Positions 48,201 to 60,109 of a stretch of 64,000 nt of DNA are shown piece by piece. This DNA is from Saksenaea vasiformis B4078 (Eukaryota; Mucoromycota; Mucoromycetes; Mucorales; Saksenaeaceae). Position numbers and translations under genes: made by a program. Positions within the stretch are counted from its first letter, which is position 1. Every line of letters starts with the position of its first letter. The notes below the pieces were generated by a model. The model was not told where the DNA came from, searched no databases, and saw only the letters and a list, made by a program, of their open reading frames with translations. The stretch is taken from assembly GCA_000697055.1 (NCBI GenBank), contig JNDT01002232.1:26331-90330 (forward strand). Reading direction: 5' to 3'.

Positions 48201-48812
48201 GTTTCCAAAGACTATTATGTTTTGATTAGCAGGTTCGCAAGTGACAGAGACTGTATAATTTTTATATAAAAGACCTCCGACCGTAACTTATATGGGATAC
48301 CAAGTGTACATTTGGAATATTTTTCCGTTTATTTGACCTTTTCCGTTTCAGCTGCTTGTTGTTAGGTTACACCAGCTTGTATATCTTGCAATGATACCCA
48401 TCTAAGATAGTACATTAGAAGACATACGAGCGCTTTTAATTCCTCAAGCAAACACAAAAAAGAAAAGCAATCACATGCATGTAGTGCCAGTTTTCGCATA
48501 CTGTCACAATGTCATAAGGGGCGACAACACGTTCATATTCTTGGTAGCATTTGTATGAGCTAAATACACATGGTACAGTGCTATTTCAAACAATATTCTT
48601 CATGTTAAAAGAACGATAGAGAACGTTCAGCATCAGTTTCTTGCAAGTAGCCTTTTGTAAAATGATAATCCATTGCTCAGACTAAAGACAGGGGTTGCAA
48701 CAGCAAAAAGTTTTCCTTCATTATAAGGAAAGAAAGGGATAGGTGTCCTACCTACATGTGCAGAAGCTTCATGTGCAACGATTGATTTTAATAAAAACAA
48801 AATGCAACAGCT
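45236..48812. other. Gene desert, 3.6 kb
   Basis: No gene supported on either strand. The ORF at 46927-47127 (MLLGADRTKEEGARDYEYLL, then a hydrophobic segment) and opposite-strand ORFs at 45605-45934/45651-45842 are weak. No simple-repeat expansion, tRNA or inverted repeat was noticed. Confidence 0.45.
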
Positions 48813-50017
48813 TTAATTGATATCGCCGAATCCATCTTTCCGAATATCAAATAATCGACCCATATCTTTTCCATCGCGAATAAGCCTAATGCTCTTGAAG
48901 GCATTTCCGTTGGGTCGCTTGTCTTTCGTTACCTTGCCATGATGATCGAGTATCTTTGTTTCCAACGCTGTTGGTGTTTCAAAGTCTTCAAAGATTTCAT
49001 CATCCAACTTAATGGATATGCCAGCGGTCCCACTTGCTTTCACAACCTTAGATAGGATAAGTTTTTCTTTTGGCTCTCTCTCCTTATCTTTTGTCATTTC
49101 TATCTTACCGTCATTGCTTTTGACACAACCACCTTACATGCACTAAAATTTCGCTTGTACACTATTTTATCGTTTTCGCGGATCAGTCCCTTGCGACACA
49201 TATCTTTGAGTGTGATGTTTTTGGAATCCCTAAATGTTTCCGCTTTTGTTAGATATGCCCCAATACACGCAGGTCATTTGTGAAGGCATTAGCATACCCT
49301 GCTACGTTATGCAGTTTATCTCGGTCGAGTAATTCACCCCAGTATGCTTCGAACGCATCGTCCTAATTATCATCCGTTTTCCCCCATTATTTTTAGTAAT
49401 TTAGTTCTAAAACCTTAATTGTTGTACCTTGAAACTCTCGTTGCTCGATGCCGGGAGATAGGCATCCTCACCCGTGCGACTGGGTGTGATTCCTAATTCA
49501 CCTGCCCCCAGCCTTGATTGCCAATCATCCAATGAATTCCAGAATATTGTGTTTTCTGCTTTCGAAAAAAACTCGGGAGGAATTGTTTTGAAACAATCTT
49601 CGGTTGTAATGGTATCAATATCGGGTAATAGGCGGGCAAGTTGATCTTGCTGTTCACGACTTAAAAGTTGAAACGTCGAATAATTGAATATCGTCTACGT
49701 TGGTTGCCACAAATCAATTCTATTTTTTGGGTTTTTTTTGCGCACGGTGGACAATGTTGCCTTACCTCAAGATCCACATTGACCAGTGGGCTGGCAGGGT
49801 TTGTACATAGATGGTCCACACCCCATGGGTCATGGCGGAACTTTTTATACGGCGGGTCATGTAATTCCTGAACGGAATTGTCGTTGTCTGGCGAGCGGAT
49901 CATCAGTCGACTGGTTTCCAATGACAGTGACGCGTCTTCTGCTTGAATGTCACGGCTGTCTCGTTTGAGGAGTGGGGTGACGATGAGATCATCCTTTGGT
50001 GAGTTAATCATGGTCAT
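48813..50017 (-). CDS. ASXH (DEUBAD) domain protein
   Basis: Exons complement(48813..49046, 49109..49229, 49298..49362, 49428..49694, 49766..50017); 312 aa. After an 80-residue Asp/Ser-rich start comes TIFNYSTFQLLSREQQDQLA, RLLPDID and PEFFSKAENTIFWNSL. This is the Asx-homology/DEUBAD pattern that binds and activates UCH-type deubiquitinases such as BAP1/Calypso. Downstream is a conserved fungal block (LKDMCRKGLIRENDKIVYKR; ISIKLDDEIFEDFETPTALE; GNAFKSIRLIRDGKDMGRLF). It is likely a nuclear chromatin regulator, perhaps a partner of a histone H2A deubiquitinase (inference). The third donor (GG|gtatgc, 49297) was picked over two nearer GTs because only it keeps the frame. Divergent from the SNF2 gene. 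Confidence 0.82.
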
Positions 50018-50775
50018 GACGAGCAACTAGGCATATATTTCTCCCCCAAAAAAGATTGAAGCGAAACAAAAGAGGAGCAGTGAAGGGGGGGACCTATAGA
50101 CAATGTATCGATGTCATCCAGACGTTTGCTTTTTTCGTCATTGTGCATAGTTTTCTGTTGCCCATTCTGACTGCAGCCAAACGGGTTGTTTGTGGCTTTC
50201 TCAGATCGTGTAGGATAGACGACAACACACGTTTCTTTTTCAGTATACATGCCAGGCCCCTCTCTCCCCTCTTGTACGACCAACATCCATGTCATTGGGC
50301 AACAAACAAAACGCCGAGGACTTCTGAAACGTTAAGAAAAGATTCTTAATGTTCCCAATGTAGGATCTGTTATAATGCTATTGTTCGGGGAAAATTGTCT
50401 AGTATGCACGTTGGCACTGTGCATGAACTACATACAAAAAAGAAATGCAGCAGTGACATGGTCTCAAGGCAGCATATTGAAGAATTCTCGAGAACTGCAG
50501 TAGGTCACTTGCCACGAATAAATAGACTTCTTATGCATTTTTCAAGCGGAGCATGATGAGTGGAATGAATATCCTCGAAAGAGGCGATCCAACGATATGA
50601 AAAAGACATGATCAGATAGCCGAGAAAAGAATACAACAACATACTGCTACTTGTTACTAATTGTCAAAAAGGTGCGCAAAATGGAATTCTCATTATCACA
50701 AGTGGAATTTCAGTTAATAGTCGCGTGAATTCGGAATCCGGGACGTTCTTTATTTATTTTCTATCAAAGTGTCTC
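50018..50775. other. Shared upstream region of ASXH and SNF2 genes
   Basis: Divergent promoter region, 758 bp. A short ATG frame at about 50681 (MEFSLSQVEFQLIV) lies upstream of the SNF2 start and could be a small first exon, but no convincing donor joins it. Confidence 0.4.
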
Positions 50776-53700
50776 ATGTTTTCGACTGCAAGTGCGATTC
50801 CAGCCGGATCTCTCCAAATACATGTGAATGCAACTGACAACAATCGCACCTCCACCTGGATTCCATTTCAATTATCGCAATGGGAGCCAATCACAGAACA
50901 TCGGTCGCAATGCAAACTCATTCAACGTTTGCAAAAAGCCTCCCGAATTCAAGCAACATGCAGACTCATTAGTACCAGCACACTTTGCATCCGTATCTAT
51001 GTCCTAGTTGTGCCATTCCCTGCTACTGTGCCCGCATTAGGTCCAAATGGTCAGAATTTCTTAGAGTTCATGACGCTACTGGATCGTCGGACGGACTCAT
51101 TTATGGGTGCCGACTCGGACATGCCACCTGTACATGTTTTTCAACAAGTTGTAAGTGGTGATTAATATGCATAAGATATTAGTGCTGAGCTTGATGTGGC
51201 ATAGGATGCAATGAACCTATTAGATATCTTCCTCACCATGCCATCACCACAACCATTTAGATTGGCGCGTGGTGACCCAGACATTATTTTTTTCTTGAAC
51301 AAGTGTCTAATGAAGGATCATCTGGATGGTATGAAAACCGTATTGTACGGGTATCAAAAGGTTGGTTGATTGATTTTCACTTGATCGTTATCTGATCCAG
51401 CTCGCAGCGGTCCTTGTGGAAAATGCTTCAACGAGAACTTGCACCACAGTGGATATCTGCCCCCGAGGTGGTGGAGTTCATCTCGGTCGACAACATTCAT
51501 TATTACTTCAATCAGCTATCGTCTACGGTTACAACAACGCCATGCATGGAGCCGGATGTTGGCGGGGGAGTCATTTGCGAAGATATGGTAAAAATTCTGA
51601 TTGTTACATTATCTGGTGCTGCATCTGAACAAAAACAAACAAAAAGGGCACAGGGAAAACCTGCATCTGTCTCTCAGCTATCGTGGCAACCAGACACTTT
51701 CCCAACCCATTAGATAATCATATGATGACCGATCTCTTGTCAAGTTGGAAAAATCAAAGTCCAAAACCGCTGTGGGCTTTAGCTGCAGACCAGCTATTGC
51801 GCCATATGGTGAATTGGGAGTATTGTCATGTCCGTCTTTCGGAAGAAATCATTCATTTGCTGCGACTCTATCCAGCGTATTACGAATGGTCTGATATCCC
51901 TGCCTCTTTCTGCGAAAGAGCACGGCGGAGAGATATTGAAATTCCCGTGTTACGCGTTTACGCATCATATGCGACACTGGTGATTGGTAAATAATGAGGT
52001 GCGAAAACGTTGTGCTGACGCTGCCTTGTTTCCCATCTGCTATAGTGCCAGATAACCTGGTTGCGCAGTGGGTGGGGGAGATATACAAAGTAAGTCTTGT
52101 AGGATAAGAAACCGAAACTGATTATAGTAAAAAGCACATCCAAGATGGGGAAATCAGATTCGTCGTGTTAGACGATAACAAGAAGGATATTCCAGATGCA
52201 AGGCAGCTACTGCAGCACCATTTAGTTCTCATTAGCCAAAGCAGGTTTTCCAATGAAAATAGCATGGGTGGTCTTGAATTTCGAGGCAAGCAAATGCATG
52301 CAGGAACTTTGATGTTCATTTTCTTGCATTTCAGGGATCCCTCGTATATGTCAGTGTCCCTACATTGGGGCTACAAGGGTGAGAGATTGCCAATGCCCCG
52401 CATCTACAGCTAAGCAGGCGTACATATCTCCCCTTCTTCAAGTGCATTGGAAGCGAGTGATTGTTGGTAAGATTCCAGCGTGTAGAAGTGTCCTTACAGA
52501 ACGTGAACCTTGTTTAGACGAAGGGCATCGTCTTTCCGCAAAAAATAGGCTTTCAGAGCTAGCGGCAAAACTATTTGCTAATTGGAAGTGGGTCTGCACA
52601 GGAACACCCACGCAGAACTTGACAGAATCAGCAACAGTTCTTACTAGACATGAAGGACAGATAGACGACCTAAACAGGTACATACATTTCCGTGGCACAC
52701 AAAAAGCCGAAATACAACTATGCTTTCTTGTACGATCTTCATAGACTAGGGATTCTGCTTGGTCGAGTGCTAAATCTATCACCTTTTGGAACAAACCAGA
52801 AGTTATGGAGCCAGCTTATTACCAAGAATTTTATGAAGGGCAAACCTTGGGCAATTGCAAAAGTATCCCAGCTAATGGAAACGACGATGATCCGGAACCA
52901 AAGAGCTGACGTCGAGGAAGAAGTAAAGCTCCCACCACTCTATCGGAAGCAAGTGTTCCTTGATTTCGATTATTACCAATGGGTGGTAAAGTTATGTCGT
53001 TATAGAGAAACGCTACCCAACTCATGCACAACAGGCTCATAACTGTCAGATCGCCATGATTGGCCTAAACGCTATCCTGTCGAAACGCGAAGGACCGGAC
53101 TATCTGTTTTCAAAGAACAACAAGAAAGCTTTGCATGAAACAGTGCATAACCTATGGCAAAGTTGCCTGTGGCATTCGGTTGATCTCCGTTGGTTAAAAG
53201 CATCGTACGAGAACTGTATTGAAAAACTGGAGGCTGTCAGTTTGGGGCTAGAAGATTACGGAAGCGATGAGCCCACTCTGCGACAGATCAAAGAGGTTCT
53301 CGAGCATGCGCTGAACGATAAGATGTTCATGTGTATGATGAACAGTCACTCACCCTCCCTCGTCGTCCGTGGCTTACCGCCGATTTTCAAGGAGAAATGG
53401 GGATGGCTCCGCGGTGAAAACGGTGCCTATGAGGGTAGTAACCACTGTATCATGGATATGGACACGGTTGAACGGTTAATCAAGGAGACAGCGCACGCAG
53501 AAAATGCGGAGGAGCTGTACATGTACGATGGTACAAATGATACTTTGAAAAAGCTTAGTCGCCAGGACAAAACGAAAGAAGTGGCATCAGGCGAAGAAAG
53601 CAACCTATCGCTTACTTACTACACGAAAAACGCATTCTCAGATGCAACGATTGCATGTAGCACAAGTAGTAAAATTAACTACCTTGTGGATCGGATCTGT

Positions 53701-54737
53701 AGGACGCATAAGACAGAAAAATCCATTATTTTCTCCCAGCACTATAACGAGATTCAAGAGATCTACGTCGCACTGCAACTGGCGCGGGTACGAGCACTAA
53801 TGTACCTCGATAGTCACATGGTAAGCATGGTTAGGCGAGAGTACACTTTATTTATGGAACATGGTAGACCAATGCGAAACGGTCCCAGACCATCTTGACG
53901 TTCAATACGTCGGATAATGCAAATGTCATTGTGATGGCGGTCCAAAAAGCCGCCTATGGCATTGACTTATCATCTGCTACGCATGTATACTTTGTCAGTC
54001 CAGTGTGGCAAACAGCTATGGAAATACAAGCCATCAAGCGAGCGCACCGTATAGGACAAACAAAGCCCGTCTATGTAGAAACTTTAATTATTCGGAACTC
54101 TATCGAGGATGAACTTTTGAAACGACGGCAGGAAGTTACTTCTTCTGATAGCCGTACTGGTAAACATGACGATACGATTTCAGGAAAATAATGCATTTGA
54201 GCAGACATACACGACTATGCCCAGCAGGAATTTTATAGCGATACGAAATTGCGCAACATTTTGAACCACGCGCGGTTTGTTCCGCTTCCTCCTCATATCG
54301 ATTCCACCTACGAACAACCGATACAATCACTGAATACACTCTTGCATATTATTCCGCGCAAGTCTGCGGAAGTATCACAAGAACTCAAGACACCCGATGC
54401 AACATTGCAAGCTACAAATTCAGCAGTAAGGTTTGGAGAGGTAACAGAAAACAAAATGGACACAAATAAGGAAGAAGGCGCGTTACATGGTGATGGGAAT
54501 CAAGTGGATTCGGAGATGGATGTCTTGGACATAGAATTAGATGTGGATATGAAAGAAAACGAAGAAGAGAAGGAAGTGAGACATCTCAGACGTGAGAGAA
54601 GTTTGAAAAGAGCTCGCTTTCAAGAAGTTGAGTCGCCTATTTTACAAGCGAACCGCGACGAAGAGGAGACTGCGTCTGTGCAGACATACGCCAAAAGAAA
54701 GAAACGAGTCCACTTCGCCGATAGCATAGAAACGTAA
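50776..54737 (+). CDS. SNF2-family helicase/ATPase with zinc cluster insert
   Basis: Exons 50776..51150, 51205..51360, 51408..51587, 51647..51986, 52046..52089, 52135..52285, 52335..52466, 52518..52677, 52745..52985, 53035..53820, 53868..54159, 54202..54737; 1130 aa. Motifs in order: Q-motif GYQKRSLWKML, Walker A MGTGKT (Lys241), VPDNLVAQW, DEGH (460-463), CTGTPTQN, then the second lobe with SIIFSQHYNE and NVIVMAVQKAAYGIDLSSAT. The latter ends in the arginine-finger motif AIKRAHRIGQ. Between Walker A and DEGH sits a Cys cluster CQCPYIGATRVRDCQCP, probably zinc-binding. The C-terminus is acidic then basic (KRKKRVHF). Rad5/SHPRH-like remodeller, probably DNA repair or chromatin (inference). The donor of the sixth intron may be GC. 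The start is the first ATG after an uncertain upstream region. Confidence 0.87.
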
Positions 54738-55014
54738 TCAATACATAAAAGCCGAATAGAGAACCTTCTTCTTATTACGAATGAATACATGTCCACCCCT
54801 TCCCTCTTTGGTGACAGTAACTTGTAAGCGTGTATCAACCTTTTTATTTTTTACATAATAGAAGAGGGTTGGTTCGTGACCCGTACGGGAGTTATAGTAA
54901 CAATAATAGTAAAAGAGACAAATGTACACACAAGGTTGGGTATGAAAAATAATGCAGAATGACTAAAAGTATAAAAAATAAAACAAAAATGTACATCGAC
55001 TAGGAATCCATGCT
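54738..55014. other. Convergent intergenic region
   Basis: Both neighbours end here, 277 bp apart. AT-rich 3' UTR sequence only. Confidence 0.5.
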
Positions 55015-57492
55015 TCAAGCATAAACATCAACACCTTGCCAGTTGGCAGTCGCCAGAGGACACTGGTCCACTGAATCCGTGTTATTTCCCCACCATGATG
55101 GGAAGTGTATCTCGGAGTTTTGGAACGCGAAGAAAATCACAATCGCACAGATCGCGACACCAGAATCCAACGCAGCAGAAAGAACGTAGTTGTACTTTTT
55201 CCACCAGGCTGATCGTCTACGTTTGATGAAATAATTGAAAACGAATCCAATCGTGGCCCAAGTAGGCATGACAACAGTGCCAGCTAAACAAATAGAGAGG
55301 TAAGAAAAAGAAAGAAAGAAAATGCGGCTGTGTAGACTTACCAGGAGGGTAGGGCGTGGGACCCAGCATGAAGACTGGAATACTAATTTTGCTGACCCAA
55401 GATTTTGGATAGCGGCGTGAGAGCAGATAAATCGGGATGGGTAATAAGAATCCAGCAAGCAAGAAGTACGGAATCACATGGTAGATAGAGTCTGTAGCAA
55501 AAAACTTGTTGGGACCAATAAGACCCCAGATGACAGATGACGCGCCGAATAGGCCAGCATTAGGGCAAGTCCAAGGATAAGCTGCCTTTGTGCAAATGTT
55601 TGGAATAGACTCAAGCAGGTAGTTTGTGGTACCAAGCGAGACAAACGAGGCAACGATTGTTCCAACCACTTGGAAGATGAACATTTCACGAGGAGGAATT
55701 TTCATATAATGACTGTAACACAACCACAATTAATACTTCGCGGTGCGGAGAGTATATCTACAACTTACCCTAATTTGAGATCTTGGGCGAATAGAAGAGC
55801 TTGTCGAACCGTAATATACCCATAGGTCTTAAAAATCATGTTACCAATGGGATGGCCAGGTCGGATGACACCATATACCCACTCGGTAATCATAGAGATG
55901 GTAGGCGATTGTGAAGTAATAGCCGTAACAATACCAATAGGCAAAAGCCAAATAAGAGCCAGTACAACGGCGATGATGAGTGCCCACCACGGTATATCAG
56001 AAGGCCAAAGGATGATGGTAACAAAGCTGAGAGCCAAAGCAACCGCAAAGAGCGCCAAGTACCACCATTCAGGTACTTCAGGATAAGCATCCATGAGACG
56101 GGCATGGATGTCATCTGATTCTTGACGAGCATTCTTGAACCGGCGCCAAATCTCCTTACCGTTGTACAAGATAGTGTGGGAGATAATTGCTCCCAGGGCA
56201 GCTAAGCCCTGGCCATAACAAATCGCAAAGAATCCAGTAATACGGATCGGCGAATAATCGGCGTAAGCGGTTTCGTTCAAGTATTGCTCAGGTGTCAAGA
56301 CTCTGCCACGATCGAATGGGTTCCCCCAGATGTCGTACTGGTTGGTGTTATAGAATGGGAATTTCTTGCTTTCAAAGGTATCTGTGTAATAGATGATGGG
56401 CACGAGGATCCAGATGAAAAAGATGAAACCAGCAAGCATATTTGCTTGGACAACCCACGGGATGGCCAATGGACTAGGATACCATGCCGCCAAACTACTC
56501 CAATCCAAAGTGAAACTGCCGATGCCAAGGCCGTGCAGGCCGCTACCGATCTGAGATACAAGCACAGAGTCCTTTTTGATCCAGCTATCAAGCAGAATGA
56601 CGTTTTTCGTTAGCAATTTAAAAGAAAAAGGAAAATAAGTGACCGTCTTACCAAATCCAAGAGATCGAGGTAACCACAGGGATGATATAACCAGGAAAGA
56701 AGTACCAGCAGAACGATGCCGCGAAGGCAATCATGAAGAACTTATTACGCGACAGCCGCAGACCGGGAGTGACGGCTTCTGCATCTGCTACTTCTTTTGG
56801 AACTTTGCGATGAAGTGTGTGGAAGAGGGTAGCGTTCACCAAGTTGATGGGCCAGACCATACCAGATGGTCTAACGAGGTAGCGACGCAAAATACCAGCG
56901 AAACCAAATCCAAGGATACTGGTACTCAAGACCAGCAGAATACCGCCTCCAAAACCCCATGATTGATTATAGTACAGTTTCTGGACTACGATAATGTCGA
57001 TAGCGTCGAACGAAGTAGCGGCTGCATTGGCCATGACGGTGATCAGTACGTGTTCTTTTACGGAGAATGGTCCAGGATTTAACGAGAATTTGAAGCGTCC
57101 GAAACCGATTGTCCATTGTGGTAAGATTTTTTCGAAAAGATGACCTGCTGGGAAGGCGAGCAATTGAACGACAATGACTTTGATGGTCAATGGGTTGGCG
57201 CGGAACCAAAAGAACTACGATAAAGTTCAAGATCAGTTTTAATATTTGTTTGTTAACCTATTGCTTATTAACCAACCTGATTGGTAAATGAAATTGCCAT
57301 GGAGAATACAATGCCCCAGAACCAGGCACGGAAAGTGGCAGTAGGTAATGTAGGATCATCGGTGGGTGGAACACTTGCCCGAACTTCTTCAATAGGAGAA
57401 TCATCAACGAAATCTACTTTCTCGGCTTTTTCAATATATAATTCGGATGCTATAACATCTTCTGGGAATGGGACCCCTTTTTCTTTTTCCAT
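55015..57492 (-). CDS. Oligopeptide transporter (OPT family)
   Basis: Exons complement(55015..55283, 55342..55712, 55769..56584, 56652..57214, 57277..57492); 744 aa, normal for fungal OPT proteins. A 55-residue acidic cytosolic N-terminus is followed by about 14-16 hydrophobic segments. Typical blocks include FSMAISFTNQFFWFRANPLT, NPGPFSVKEHVLITVMANAA, GYIIPVVTSISWICWI, KIPPREMFIFQVVGTIVASF and GLFGASSVIWGLIGPNKFF. These are proton-coupled importers of tetra/pentapeptides, glutathione or metal-siderophore conjugates; the substrate cannot be told. The first donor is GTTGGT. Located at the plasma membrane. Confidence 0.95.
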
Positions 57493-60109
57493 TAGAGACA
57501 GGTGTAAAGGAAACCAGGAACAGAAAAAAATAATTCAGGTCTATTTAAACCGATCTTCCCTATTGTGTCAATGACAGCGGCGTTTAAAAACCTTTTCCAT
57601 TGCACAATCTCAGGAACCAATCGCAAGTCGTGTGGAATACGCAATACTAGCACGCCATCGCGAACACCAAGCGCGATATCCACTGAAAAGTTTTTTTTTC
57701 TGAAGAAACATACTTCCGTCGGGGAACGGTGTCGCGTTTGTCCCGTAGGATTCGTATACCGCTGTTGATTGTCCGTATGTACAGAAGGCGCGGAAAAAGG
57801 CGGTGCAGAAGCAGCCACAAAAGAGTAACTTGATTACAAATAGTATCGATCACACCATCGGATAATGGCGCAACCTCTATTAAACATTAGTCCAGAAATC
57901 TATCTGCCGAAATCCCCCAATCAATGTCCTTGGATCATCTCACTACATCTGTCATCCAGATTGACAGGGAACACAAGGTGAAAAAGATGCTAAACATCAT
58001 TCTATATTTCCAGCATTGACTCTCATTCGCTATAATTCTGTCCTTGGTTATTTGGTTCGGGTTACATGCCTGGGAGGGAACGGATTTTTATTTTTTTATT
58101 TTTCAAAGATCATGAACTGCGCCAATTTTGTTTCTTGCATTGTTTGCAGCCAGTTTTTAATGAGAAACGCTTGCATGAAGGATCCCTGCATATAGTGCAT
58201 GTTCATGTAGACTTCTTTGGCAAGTGTTATAGACCGTATAACGGTTGTGATTGGTCTATATTCTGCAATTTTTTTCCCTTGTTCCACACGTTGAAGTACG
58301 ATTTCTAAGCACTTGGGGGTTTTGTAAAGATGGTTTTGCCCTCACCATGGTTCCAATTCCACAACGGAGAGGTTCATTGATACTAACGTGTCTGCTTTTA
58401 GGTTATCTTCGATTGATACGCTGGTTCCCTTGATTATATCCTTGTAGATGGTGGTTAAGCGCGTATTTAGTGGCAATAATGGCTAAACATCTTTACCATT
58501 GTTTCATCAACAGGGCATAGGACATGAGAAAGCGACAACATATTTACCGGATATATATCTCTTAACCACTAGTATCCGAGCCATGTGCATATATGAAGTT
58601 ATCTGTAGTACGATTCTTTTGCGGGTCAGAGGATCTTAATGATGCTGACAGTTGATCTAGCTATTCGCCATCTGTTCTTGGTGTAGCCCGCTGACAAAGC
58701 TCTGTCGAGGTGGTACAGTACCTTGCATATCTAACTGCTTAGCGAACTACAGCAGTACATTCGATATACAGTGGTCCCCGATAGTTTCAACCCACAGAGG
58801 GTCGACCAAAGGTTAAGGTTACTGAGTGTTGAAAATAAGCAAGATGTTTCCACTTATTCCAGGAGTTGGTGGCTTAAAGCCTCATTGCTTTACTGGTATA
58901 GCGTCGAAACGACGGACCGCCGTCGTGCTCTTAACACGTCTATCATGCACAGCCCGCGTCAATAAATATAACCCATCAGAAACGCGTATTGCTCATAGAT
59001 TCATCTTGTCACGAACAAATACCTCGACAGCAGTGCAGTATAATTTAATACATTGCTCCTCAGAGACGTACAAATCAGGAAACTTGTTGGAGACTTTGCT
59101 CTCAATCGCAGTGTACGAAGCAGCAAAACAGCTGCATGATGTTCTTTAGGTATTCTCGTAGGTCAGATGTGCAATTGACAGACTCAGACGAAGATTCGGT
59201 TGAAATTTTTGAGAGCGTCTATTAACATTGGCTTCATGCTTCCTTGTGGCAGCCGCAAAAATAGTTCTTTGAAGCTATACAAACAGCTGTACCAGTACAT
59301 GCGCGCGTATACACCTCAAAGTGACATTGCGCAAATATCCTTTATAGTTGATGTAAGTGGAACGCCAGTTTAAAGAAAACCGAGAGCAAGACCCACTCCT
59401 ATACCGTAGGCCCGCTTCCTAAGTTCCTCCCTTTCTGCTGGGATATTGCAAGGAATCGTGTACTCTGGCGCGCTTGTTTGCCCCTCTTTGACGATTCGTG
59501 CATTTGGCATTGATGCAGTCTCTTAACAGAACGGACACGTTTTTGACGTCCGGTGCTCATTTGTCGTTGAGACAACGGTCGTTTGCACGTGTTATTTTGA
59601 CCTCTGTTTACCACTGCTTCGGATATGCCCTTTGATACTTGAGCCCGCTCCTGTTCCCGTTGTCCCAATGCACATCATTGGTATTGGTTTTTGTTGTCTG
59701 AAGGTTGGACATATCTACGTTCATTGGCAGCAAAGGTTGCATACGCAAGCTGCCTACGTATTCCCTGTAACCACTGGGTTATATAAGCCCTTCGCTTTTA
59801 ATAGTCGTAGACTAAACGATAGAAGTATATTATTGGGGGATTCCTAGTAATGATGGCCTCTGGTTTTCTTCACCTTCCTGTGCACCTTCCCCTTTACATG
59901 GACTGATACACAAAACCTTTGCGCGTAAGATTTCAAACCTCTTGAAACCTTTCTGGACGTTAGCGTGGCGCCTTGATACAAGTACATTATGCAGATGACT
60001 GTTCAGGCAGCAGCGCCTTGAAACACATCAGGAACGCCGGCGTCGGAGCTCACGTCAAAGCACGCAGCTGCACAGCTGTAAATCGCTTTTTTTTCCCTCC
60101 CTGACGAAT
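57493..60109. other. Gene-poor region, 2.6 kb
   Basis: Upstream regions of the OPT and Rab-escort genes. Minus-strand frame 58096-58287 reads EQGKKIAEYRPITTVIRSIT, then a Met-rich helix, with no proper start. Plus ORFs at 58771-59149 and a basic minus ORF at 59399-59668 are of doubtful status. None has a recognised family; likely relics or chance. Confidence 0.4.

Noticed and set aside
55838..56613. Plus-strand ORFs of 80-110 codons
   Set aside because: Antisense shadows of the OPT transporter.
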